Shown one piece after another: positions 25,801 through 35,251 of a stretch of DNA of 64,000 nt (position 1 is its first letter; each line of letters begins with the position of its first letter). Both the position numbers and the translations under genes were made by a program. The notes under the pieces are model-generated. The model made no database searches. It worked only from the letters and a program-made list of their open reading frames with translations, and was not told where the DNA came from. Source of the DNA: Paramacrobiotus metropolitanus (taxonomy: Eukaryota; Tardigrada; Eutardigrada; Parachela; Macrobiotidae); the NCBI RefSeq assembly GCF_019649055.1, contig NW_026570243.1:1240001-1304000 (forward strand). The letters run 5' to 3'.

Positions 25801-25965
25801 GTTTCATAATATCTTATAGCTAATTTTTTCTTGTAAAAACAATTCTTATCGTATTAACTTTAGCAAAATATGATTATTACAGTTTGTATTGTTCAATTAT
25901 GCGTACGTAGAAAGCGTAGCGACGGATAGCAGCAAGATAAAATAGAAGTCTCCGATCCGAGCCAT
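22830..25965 (-). CDS. Cathepsin B-like C1A cysteine protease with hemopexin-like C-terminal extension
   Basis: Nine exons: 25965-25907, 25714-25498, 25356-25232, 24702-24506, 24413-24186, 24111-23800, 23682-23531, 23425-23293, 23236-22830. The sum is 1830 bases, 609 residues, with no stop. Exon 1 is a signal peptide ([13 protein letters not shown]). A short propeptide with basic residues leads to the mature start near ATFDSR. Catalytic residues are present: Cys in QGHCGNCW, His in GAHAVRI and Asn in SNSWG. CIPY and the Cys-rich segment after it resemble the cathepsin B occluding-loop region. Standard cathepsin B ends near FISAP; here about 300 residues follow. They contain hemopexin-repeat-like units: PVFLFQ, then [16 protein letters not shown] and NNQVILI, then [12 protein letters not shown]. 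The protein ends in a hydrophobic tail ([12 protein letters not shown]) that could be a GPI or membrane signal. The fifth donor (GTCGTT) is weak but keeps the frame. Confidence 0.85.
24780..24885. repeat. AT-rich low-complexity tandem tract
   Basis: A degenerate run of TTTTATTTTGAT-type units within the third intron of the cathepsin-like gene (minus-strand transcript). Probably a microsatellite-like expansion with no coding role. Confidence 0.75.
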
Positions 25966-28158
25966 TGTCTCTACAGCTACGAGCATTCACTGAAAGATAC
26001 ACGTCGCGACAATGGCAGTTTGAGAAAGGAAAATAACTTCTTGTGGCATGCGGTATTTAATTTGTTGAGCTATGCATAATGGGAAACATTCAGTTAACGG
26101 TGTAGTTCAAGAGGTTTGACCTGTGTAATTCCTGTTCGGCTGCTGCTTAAGCACTACAAACAGGAATCCAGTTAGCTGACGTCGTCTGGATTTTCCGCTT
26201 CCCCACATTTATGCAGCATCTGCTAGTGAGAATCGATTAATATGCACAACTTTCCATTGTAGATATTAACGTAATACTGTATAACAAGAATTAACTTCGT
26301 ACACCGGCGCGCATATTCCACCAAATCCTTCTCATCAAAACCTGACTCTGTGCAATTGCAATAATTGAAAGTGATTTGGCGTTTATATGTTTTTTTAGCA
26401 AGCGCAGCCATTCTTAAATTTATTGGAATAAAGATACGGCATATTGTACTATAGGTACTGTACTGTGTTTAAATAATGCGGTGCCATTTCACACTGCTAT
26501 ATTAAATTTTTAGCAACCGACAACTATAGAATACATACAACAATGATATCGTACTATGCATACAGTATTATCAAAACTTATGCTTTTAATACTTATCTTG
26601 TTTTTAATAAAGTGCATTTGCAAACTACAATACTTTATAGGCATTAACTACGTATCGATGTCTTTTTGACCGCGTTATCGAAAATGCACCGCTCCCACAA
26701 GTTGTACCACAGAGTATGTGTACGAGAAAATAGCACACAGGCAGCTTGCTTTTTTGTGCATGCTCCTGCTTTCAGACGTACACAAACTCTGTGGTACAAC
26801 TTATGGTAGCTCTCACAACACTTCAGTTTTTTAACAACCGGTCACGTTTACTGTTCATGTTGAACGTCCGGTCATTTTCCTGTCTGTTCCCTATCTCCAG
26901 TCCCTTATGCAGATACGCACCGGATACAGTCGCAAAACAGGTTTAGGTGTAGAATCAAATTATTTTTACTTCCCTTTTACACATTAGATCAACTAGGATC
27001 AACAGCTCATCATGCAACACACCCCGTGCATGGGAGCTGATGAACGGTTGTTCACTAGGTAGGTATAGTAGGACTGACCGATTGTTGAGAAATGCCGAAG
27101 ACTCAAGTACTGGTTGTGAGCAGCAGTGAAAAAATCGCTTTGTTGCAAGCGTTTACATGTGTACAGTACATGCTCATTGCTGTCGAATTGCTCTTCAGTT
27201 TCCATGCGAGTAACAATTCCAGTTGCGCGGCGACACTGTACTTTTGCAGATAAAATTATTGTACAGTATATGGACATGTCTTTATTGCAGAACGCCGACA
27301 TTGCGGAGGGACTGTTACCGTCGTAGTTTATATCAGCGCTGTACAGATAAGCAAACAGACTGCAGCAATGACGAGACTTAAACAATAAGTATTATTTAAC
27401 ATCAGAGTAAATCTGACCATTTAATACTAGTAATTATTTTTATTACAATTACAAGCTTCCATACTGAGCTGTGCGAAATTTAACCGATATTACTGCAGTT
27501 AAGCATATTATGACCTTTGCGGCTCCGGAATTCTGGAATTACTGCCTCGTAACGTACTGGTGCATAATGACCCCGCCGTTCGGCTCTGCTTGTAGTGTTT
27601 CTCGCGGTAAGCAGCACTATCAGTAATATAACAAATGCGAGATTCCCATAACCGATAGCTAACGTTCCGTCCGATGATGGCCAATGATTCCGTTCAAAAC
27701 CGGTGCTTTAGCTGGCATATCTTTGTCCCATGTTAGATTATCACCCTTACCGGAAATGGACTGTCTGCAGCGAATCGGGCAAAAATAACTGAACTAATGC
27801 GAAGCAGCGGGCGCAGTTCACTGTACGACTGACAATGACGCCAATGACTCGGTTCCTAAATTATTTTCCGGCTTGTGCCATCACAACATGGGGCGAAGTC
27901 AACCATCGTCCAACATTATGGCACGTTCTTGCACAGACAATCGACTAGGTTTTATATAACTGGAACCAAACTCTTGATGTTGTTATCGCGCTAATGCTAA
28001 TAAGGATCAGCCAAGGTTTAAATGTAGCTTAACTCGAAAACCCTGCGCCCCCTAGGTACTTCTACGCTTTGTATGCAGGTTATTAAAATATCAAACAGAA
28101 TCACTGGTTCTGTGACGGAATATGTGAGCAAGCCACCTTTTAATCGTAAACTGTATTA
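25966..28158. other. Gene-poor stretch with an inverted repeat
   Basis: About 2.2 kb without a supported gene. A 128-codon minus-strand frame at 26999-27385 has no recognisable domain and is not called. The inverted repeat at 26699-26802 is listed separately. The stretch includes the divergent upstream regions of the cathepsin-like gene and the Ig-like gene. Confidence 0.35.
26699..26802. repeat. Inverted repeat with 26-bp arms
   Basis: The left arm 26699-26724 starts AAGTTGTACCACAGAG and the right arm 26777-26802 ends CTCTGTGGTACAACTT. The arms match at all but one position around a 52-bp spacer. It could be a small palindromic element or a structured transcript; no flanking duplication was identified. 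Confidence 0.75.
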
Positions 28159-28968
28159 ATGTTTCTAATTGCAGTTGGAAGGATTGAGCGACTAGTTTTG
28201 GCCGCTGAACACCAAATGCAGGACGACATTATCCTTTTGCCCATGCCCAATCTACCGCCACTAGATCCAAGTATTGTCCGCACAACGGTCGGCCGAACGG
28301 CTGTGTTCTCTTGTAATGCTCCTGCTCCAGAAGCGGACACTGATGCGCCACAGATTACCTGGCGGCATCAGAACGTCACAATTTATAATGACCACACGGT
28401 ACCGGCCTTCACGACCTTTAACTATACCCGGCATATGGAAAACGGCAGTCATTATTTATCCATTCATAACATTACGCCGCTGGCCGTTGGAGCGGTACGG
28501 TGTGTCTATTATTCCGAAGGCGACATATATCTCGTCAAGCAATACAAACTGCAGACACGACCCACGGCGGAAGACATATTTGTCGGACGATTGCGGAATG
28601 TTACCACACCGTTTTCAGAGGCATCCTTGACATGCAGTGCTTACGTTAATTGTAACTGCCGGCATGGCGAATCTTACTTTATCTGGAAATTTGACGGAAG
28701 ATTTGCCATGATGTCAACTCATCTTAAGGATTACTTGGAGCAGTTATTTGATTCCAAGTCTCTTCCGTATGGGATCAGTAACTTTAAAGAAAAGGGACGT
28801 TGTTGGACATTCGCTGAAAAAGCCAGAGGAGCGCCGTGCGACTCGACATTTACCGTCCTCGTGCAACGTGACACCAAGCGCTTGCCGACGCTTGTTGAAT
28901 GCTGGGCACAACCTGACCGAAATATTAATGAGTGGTACGTCCAAAAGACGTATGTCCACTTCATTTAA
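28159..28968 (+). CDS. Immunoglobulin-like domain protein (5' end uncertain)
   Basis: A 269-codon frame ending at TAA 28968. Two Ig-like units can be read. The first has VFSC, then TWRH about 25 residues on, then RCVYY, giving the Cys-Trp-Cys pattern. The second has SLTC, WKFDG and VECW. Several N-glycosylation sequons (NVTI, NYTR, NGSH, NITP, NVTT) indicate an extracellular protein. No signal peptide is clear at the first ATG, and a good acceptor (TAATTGCAG) at 28166-28174 suggests that a leader exon lies upstream, which I cannot place. No C-terminal TM or GPI signal is evident, so it may be secreted. It could act in adhesion or recognition, but that is only inferred from the fold. Confidence 0.7.
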   Translation: MFLIAVGRIERLVLAAEHQMQDDIILLPMPNLPPLDPSIVRTTVGRTAVFSCNAPAPEADTDAPQITWRHQNVTIYNDHTVPAFTTFNYTRHMENGSHYLSIHNITPLAVGAVRCVYYSEGDIYLVKQYKLQTRPTAEDIFVGRLRNVTTPFSEASLTCSAYVNCNCRHGESYFIWKFDGRFAMMSTHLKDYLEQLFDSKSLPYGISNFKEKGRCWTFAEKARGAPCDSTFTVLVQRDTKRLPTLVECWAQPDRNINEWYVQKTYVHFI

Positions 28969-29574
28969 TTAACCAATAGCTCCTGCTATACAGCGTAAAG
29001 AACCGATCACTGCACCTTCCCCCTGTGGCGTGATATATTATGGGCTGCTGAGTGATCGCTACCAGGGGATGGATGGTGCGGTGATCGGCTACTTGCGCTT
29101 TATACATACTAGAAGCGTTGGTTGTTGACGCATAAATCTTTCATAACGTTCACTGAGATATAATCATAATTTAATAAATTTGGTATGAACACTCTTCCAG
29201 GATAAAACCATGCAAATACGAATATTTCCGCAAGTGCTGTCAAAGTATTACAATCAAAGTTTTTAAAACACAGGAAACGTTGGTAAACGCTTCTCACACC
29301 AAACCAGCGATAAACTAAATTACGAGTATACTCGGTCTGTGACATGTCAGGCGCTCCATTTCCATTTCCATTAATTCACTGTCATTACACTTATGTAACA
29401 TATTGCACACTTTAGTAAAGTTTTAATTGTCTAACCAGACATTTACTTCCCGAACTGCCAGATTCTTATGTAAAGAACAAGAATATGCAAAAACAGCCAA
29501 TGTACTTTCGTAAAATTTCACAAACTCCGTTTAAAACAGTGCTCAACATTTTTTCGTGACTCACCTTACAAGAG
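28969..29574. other. Intergenic stretch with a short inverted repeat
   Basis: Contains an imperfect inverted repeat, AACCGATCACTGCACC at 29001-29016 and GGTGCGGTGATCGGCT at 29075-29090. No gene is supported. The urease-like homology coming from the right stops at about 29575. Confidence 0.45.
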
Positions 29575-30985
29575 CATGTCCGCTACCGCCACTTTCCGTA
29601 TGGTAGGCTGCATGCATGATCCTTCGCCTATTTATTGCTTCCAGCGTGCGCTCCAGCGCAGGACGATTCATTAAGGGCATCGGTGTGGATTGTCACTTGA
29701 ACAGCGTACGCTTCTCTAACCTTTATAGCAGCATCAATAGCAGCATAGTGCTGCTCCGCAATCTTCGTGTGGTTAGTTTTAGTCTAAACATAACATTAAT
29801 CGAAAGTGCGGGCGATTTGTAAGTTTTCTTTATTTTATTACGGTAGTACTAGTCATATTAAAGATATTTTTCTACCATTAAAAGTTCAAACTTATAACAC
29901 AGTCACCCGATAGCGCCAGCGTCGATTTGTTCCACAAGTTCCGGGGCTAATCTTCTCGAACCAATACCACTTGAATTTTCTATGCCTGTAAACCAGAAAT
30001 TCGTTGGAAAGTTATCCGTGGCCTCAGTCCTATCCAACACAACGTCAAAACGTTTTACACAACCCCGCGTTTGGCAGTCCGTCAACGTTGGTTGCTACTT
30101 GCTGGTAAGTGCTACTTTTACTATGGTATGCGTACCGAACGTTTTCTGGTCCAAGAGAACATGTGGTGTCGGAAGTACTGGGTACTCTAGACGCCGGGTT
30201 CTACACATCGTAAAGAAAGCCGTAGTGCATGTCAATAAAGTATGTATAGTCAGTCTCCTCCATTCGCACTACGAGAAAGCTCAAAATTCCATGCCGGTTT
30301 GCGAAAAAAAAGTTAAACACAAGTATAGACGTCTCAGCAGCAATGTGCAGAATGAGCACATCATGAGGCATATTTCTGCACTACTCTGTTCGTATATCAT
30401 CAAACAGCAGATATACAGCAAAAATATCCGATATAGTGAAGCGAGTGAGAAACCTCCATAAATAATAATAAAAATCATGTTTATATGACTTTTGATTGAT
30501 GAACGTACGGTTCCGCCTTTAATCATTGCGGTAATTACTAATCCCTCACTTCTTGAACCAACTGAGGATCGTACAAATAAAATGTACCTGGATATCAGTA
30601 TCACCGGCGGTCGTTATTAATCCCTTTGTGGCGATGACCTTTCGTCCCGCGCGCGCCCACTATCAAGTTAGTATCAACGCCACAATCAGAACATTAGGGC
30701 TCACTGTATCCAGTGCGATGGAGAGAGAGTGCCCGATTTGCTGGCGATGCCCGCGGCCGCGGGTTAACTGCATCCCTTAATTACGAAGAACCTGAAAAGT
30801 TGCGATTAATTTAATTTCAAGTAAGTCATTACCGTTTCATAGAGTACCTAGCCACTACCGGATTTATACTCTCCTCCGTACACTAAGTGATCCTATTCGA
30901 CTTCGATAAAGGGACCGGCGTCACTCAGTCGGACATGATCGCCAGTTGTTAGTCCAAAGGTATACGTATCTTGACGTATGTCTAC
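29575..30985 (-). pseudogene. Urease alpha-subunit (UreC-type) pseudogene, 3'-truncated
   Basis: On the minus strand, pieces of urease alpha appear in the correct order but in shifting frames. Around 30985-30850: FGLTTGDHVRLSDAG, then FIEVE, a stop, DHLVYGGEYKSGSG and another stop (urease: TTGDRVRLADT, IEVEKD, YGEEVKFGGGK). Around 30724-30680: ALDTVSPNVLIV. Around 30645-30571: KVIATKGLITTAG followed by VHFIC. Around 30552-30509: SEGLVITAMIKGGT. Around 30035-29906: FPTNFWFTG to APELVEQIDAGAIG. After an apparent intron (donor GTGACT, acceptor ATGTTTAG) come LKL, then in another frame VQVTIHTDALNES, then HAAYHTESGGSGHALVR. Two Lys-to-stop changes and at least four frameshifts rule out a functional enzyme. 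The C-terminal part carrying the flap and later active-site residues is absent. Functional urease is a nickel enzyme that hydrolyses urea; the spliceosomal-type introns suggest that it once sat in this host genome as a gene. Confidence 0.88.
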
Positions 30986-31565
30986 TCGAGTAAGTAGGCA
31001 TTCGAGAAGGGTCAGTACGAATTTCAAAATCGAAATCTTGTTTGCTATATCGAAAGCCTTGATTCAAGAGCTGTTACGAGTAAATGCAGCAACAAATGCA
31101 GATCATAAACTGCAGTCCTTCTTCCGCATTACAGTGAAATTAAAGAATGTAAATTTCATGTATTAACGTACCCGTTCAAAAATACCGGGGGGGGGGACAG
31201 ATTTTGCAAAGAGAACTGTCTGGAAACGTTGAAAAACATCAAGATAAAAAACTAATTCACGTTTTAACAAATACCAGATGAGTAACTGCGGAATGGGTTG
31301 TCCACATGGATACTGGCGAAACATAAAAGTGACCATGGTGAGCATTACATTAGCTCAGTACGACGAATTGTTGGTAAGGAATTACATAGTAAATCAAAAT
31401 TACAATATGTTGCAATGTGATATAAGTCAATATGTTACAATTACAAATCTGTCTAAATTACAAAGCATGACTAAACCCCAATAAGTATATATTACGATAC
31501 CAGTTAATATTTTCTGTTTAATTTTACGTCTTAGATCTTCTCTACGGGTGCATATGACGTAACCA
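30986..31565. other. Stretch 5' of the urease remnant
   Basis: No clear gene. Eukaryotic ureases carry beta and gamma parts fused upstream of alpha, so remnants might be expected here, but any resemblance around 31200-31290 is too weak to claim. A run of ten G occurs at about 31187-31196. Confidence 0.3.
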
Positions 31566-32131
31566 TTACTGGCCAAGTTGACCGAAATCGTTATTCACCA
31601 TTTCACCATAGGCATGAGGAAGGACAGAGACAGGAGGAGGAGACAGCGGACGGTAGGAGGGGAGGCCTGTTGAGGGCTTGTGGTGGACGACGAAAGCGTC
31701 TGTTGTGATCGTCGATCGTTGGCGTGACCCCGGATCGGAATATTTCGTTGCGCCACGTTTCGTCAAGTTCGTGTCCCATATTAGCTGTGGCTGCGGCGGC
31801 GGCTGTGCGCTGGCGACCAGCGCCTCTTTCTCCCTTGGCCCGTGGGCCTCTATGCATAGAGGCCCACGGGTCAAGGGAGACATGTCTCCATTCCTGCTTT
31901 TAATTTCCATGATTTTTGCATTGTCCAGTGATTTTTGCTGCACCAGGTGTTGACACCAAAAGCAAAAAGCGTGAAGGAAAAACCACCGATCGCGAGGAAG
32001 CAGCCGATGGCCCAGTCGCTGGTCGATAATCCAAATAATCCGGTGTCCTTTTGTAACTGCTCCTTATCTTTGGCTGCGTCGCTTTGACCAGTTAACACCG
32101 ATTCCAGGAGTTTTGTGTTTTCGGAATGCAT
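31566..32131 (-). CDS. Small single-pass membrane protein, unknown family
   Basis: Exon 1 is 32131-31944 and exon 2 is 31893-31566, separated by an unusually short 50-bp intron with donor GTGCAG. The total of 516 bases gives 171 residues. The acceptor is a tandem AAGCAG (NAGNAG type), so two proteins differing by one residue could be made. Residues about 38-60 (DWAIGCFLAIGGFSFTLFAFGV) form one TM segment. The N-terminus is polar and charged (LQKDTG), and the C-terminal part is Pro/Gln rich (QPPPQPQ, SPPPV) and ends GQLGQ. I do not recognise the family. A 52-bp palindrome lies inside exon 2 and encodes the LTRGPLCIEAHGP region. A long hairpin-forming sequence lies directly upstream of the ATG. 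Confidence 0.6.
31829..31880. repeat. 52-bp near-perfect palindrome inside a coding exon
   Basis: Centred on ATGCAT at 31852-31857, each 26-base half is the complement of the other with a single mismatched pair (GGCCCGTGGGCC on one side, GGCCCACGGG on the other). It has no spacer, so it would form a hairpin in single-stranded DNA or RNA. Confidence 0.9.
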
Positions 32132-32137
32132 TAATTA

Positions 32138-32232
32138 ATGCTGGAGCTGGAAATGGAAAACCACCGATTTAATAGAGAACAATTCGAGTTAACTACTAAA
32201 TCGGTGGTTTTCCCTTTCCAGATCCAGCATGC
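32138..32232. repeat. Inverted repeat with about 34-bp arms just before a start codon
   Basis: The left arm, about 32138-32172, contains GGAAAACCACCGATTTA. The right arm, about 32199-32232, contains TAAATCGGTGGTTTTCC. There are few mismatches and the spacer is about 27 bp. It lies 7 bases upstream of the minus-strand ATG at 32131, so it could form a strong stem in the 5' leader of that mRNA. Confidence 0.8.
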
Positions 32233-34151
32233 TGAAAATGGCTTCATAAACAGGGTCACATTTACCGAACTTTCAGTTACAGGCTGGATCGGACTCATTG
32301 TAATAACTTTTTCGCGCATAAGCATAAACTCATAAACCTAACCATATAACATACAAGTATCGGTCGCGCTAGCGCGCGACCAGTTGTGTTTAAGGTATGG
32401 AAGTATGAAAGAAATACAAAATATACTTCGTACAGCAATAAAAAAAATTTTGAGAAATATTTCAAATATAAAACCCAGCGAGGCCAGCTGCGAAAACATT
32501 TTAAACATGAAGGAATGCGGAATTTTTTCAAGCTTTCCGGTTAAATTCGACCATTTTCTGAAACTGTGAAAGCCCCCGTAAGTTTCCATTTTTTCATGGT
32601 TCTTTATGGCGTTTTTAATGTAACTTTATATTACCGATCTAACGAACTGAAAACTTGAATTTTTTGGTTCCACAGATAATATTTTCACGGTGATAAAAGG
32701 ATTGAGTGGGGTCACATACAGGTCGATCACACCAAGTGTGGGCAGGTGCAAAAAATAAATTAAAAATATTTCTGTAAGTCGTTTTATTGCTTTTTCGGCA
32801 TATTTCTAATAAAATTTTTTTTGCGAATCCAGCACCATCAAAACTAATATCTTTTAATGTGCTAGTAGGGAGCCGAGCGGTGTTTTTGGGGAAGGGGCAC
32901 CTGTCAGTTTTTTTATGCTTATAACTACCCTTGGGAAAATCTCAGCGTTAAGATTGCTGCCTGGAGTTTTCTGGAAGTTATTGTACAGCCCAAGATGTTC
33001 GTTGGCGTTATTAGCAAAATCTTGCGTGATCAGTGGTCGAGGGGATCTCGAAGCAAAGGGCATCTCCCATAGACTTGTATGGTAGAAAGCACCTACCGAG
33101 AAATGTGGTTGCCTAGCGCAAGGAACGGGGAATCTCAAACTAATAATTTCCATGAATTAGACATGGACTACCTTAACCTGAGTTAATTTTGGGGTGTCGA
33201 CAAATATCTACAACACAGGAAAGAAGATATAAGTCCTGGACGAATGGAGAAAAAATTAATGAAGCGATGACTAAAAAAGTCATGACTGCTGGAGAAAGTG
33301 GGCGGATTGGAACGTCTCGAGCCTTTTGTTTTGATAAAAGTTTTAAGCGAACAGTGAATACTTTCTCCACGTGATTTTGTCAAGAATGCACATTTGAGAA
33401 ACTCCATGGCTGCACTGAGACGGCGGAAGTGGGGTTGCCCACCCTTTCAACGGTGCCCGCACTGACTCTGCAAAGGTCAGGCGGGTTTGGTGAAACTCGG
33501 TTCATGGCAGGCATGTTTCGCAGAGTACTGGTTGGGCAACAGCCCAAACTTATCACTTTGCGATAAGACGTCAACGAAAGCTCTAAACAAATTTAAAGGC
33601 GGAAGACTGCAACCACGGCCGATGGGTCAAGCCCCATTTGCAAGACGGTCGGAAACAATTTTGATATCACTGGGATTCGAAACACGTTCTCAACAGGGCG
33701 GTTCAAGTGAAAAACATGTTAGACACATGCTGCAACCATGTTAAAATGAAATAATTATTTATTTGTTGACGGCTGACATTTTATAATTTTTTTAAAAAAA
33801 CTGCAAACACTTGGCGCGATCGACCTGTATCTGTACACGATGCCCATAAAATACCATTTTTTCAGCGCAGAATTAATGGAAACTTGCGGGGAACAGTTAA
33901 CGGTCGCCCAAGGTGTCCTTGCAGGCTGCACCTTTAGATACTAATTGTAAGATTTTTTCAGCCATCAGTCAAGCTCTTCAGTATTTATTAAAATAAAATA
34001 AATAAAATAAATACATGTTTATTAGATTTCGAGGTTAGTGAATGCCCAAGCTGCCACCAGTATCTCAGAGCCGCCATGTGGGTGAATACGGTAAACGGGC
34101 CGCGGGCCGGCTTTTAGATACTTAGAAATTACATATAAATTAGACAATTAA
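32233..34151. other. Gene-poor stretch
   Basis: No supported gene. It has poly-A/T rich sequence and several short frames. The part 33380-33740 is more GC-rich with open frames on both strands but no domain I can name. AAAATA-type low-complexity sequence occurs at 33989-34012. Confidence 0.35.
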
Positions 34152-35247
34152 GGGATTTGGCCCGGTACATAGTACCAAATTCGGGTAAATACACGGGAAC
34201 TTCCGCTGTCGCGCAATCCTAAAAACTTTTTTGCATGGCTAGCCAGGCTAGGTATGTACCTAATATTCATAACGGCTCTCATACTCATACTCATATTCCT
34301 ACTTCTAATTCCGAATTCATACTCATAACGGCCCTTATAATCATAATCATACTCTGGTCCTACCGGTCATCATATTAATTTATTTATAATTATTGCTCAT
34401 ATCTTAACCATTACTCATGCTGGTGTGTCAAAAATGTTATATTCAATTACAACCATGTGTTCATGTAAGTCTACTCAACCGCCCGCTTTCGTACACTCGT
34501 AAAAATTATTTCATCTGAATTAGTAGCGAAAAAATATTTATTAGAAAATGGCTTCATTACAAAATGACTTCAGTAAACTTGAACTGAGTAACGAAAGCTA
34601 AGTAATTCAATCTGCATATAAAAACTGAGCAAGAAAATCTACCATTGTCCACTTTCGTCCATTTTTAAACTAGTGCTAATGAAAAAAACCTGAAATGTTA
34701 ATGGGCTTATTACTTATTACGTAGCTTCCATCAAACAAAAAGTGAACGGGCCGCTAACTTTTAATTTCCACAAAACTAAATTTCGACAAAAGCATCGCGT
34801 ACACTGTACAGCAATGGAACACAGGAACAGTAACAACGCAAATTACTACCCAGAACAAAAGCAGATATCAAAAAAACTTTTTTTAAAAATTCAACAATGG
34901 TGCACAATTTGCGCAACAGCTATTCAAACTTAGTGTCAATATTACGGTTTTTACGATTAATAAATACTATAATGCTTTTACTAATAACATTGAGCGCAGT
35001 AGCGCACTGGTATGAGTAGCGGTAAAGGTCTGAGTTATGAATACGAACAAAAATATGATAACCGTTAGAATCAAAGTATGATTATGATTATGAAAGCCGT
35101 TTTGAGTAGGAATTCTGAATTAGAAATAGGGTTATGAGTATGAGGACCGTTATGAGAATTAGGGTTTAGGAGCGTGCGACAGCGCAAGTTGTTGTGGACA
35201 TATACATACAAATTTGGTGCCATGTAGTATGTACCGGGCCAAATCCC
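34152..35247. mobile_element. Non-autonomous element with TTAA target site and about 220-bp TIRs
   Basis: A 1096-bp element whose ends read GGGATTTGGCCCGGTACATA in inverted orientation. It is flanked on both sides by TTAA (34148-34151 and 35248-35251). Inverted similarity continues for about 220 bp, including subterminal blocks such as CATAACGG and CATAATCATAATCATACT. No transposase frame is present. A TTAA duplication with inverted ends is typical of the piggyBac superfamily (known biology); assignment here is inference because short terminal motifs were not checked against a library. Confidence 0.8.
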
Positions 35248-35251
35248 TTAA

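Noticed and set aside
26999-27385. 128-codon minus-strand frame
   Set aside because: No recognisable motif, signal peptide or neighbouring exons; composition resembles non-coding flanks.
29903-30085. Multicopper-oxidase-like match (KRFDVVLD)
   Set aside because: The adjoining FPTNFWFTG to AGAIG segment and the following LKL and HTDALNES fit urease in order; the oxidase resemblance is short.
29982-30461. 159-codon plus-strand frame
   Set aside because: It overlaps the minus-strand urease homology, which has family-level support; the plus frame is a shadow.
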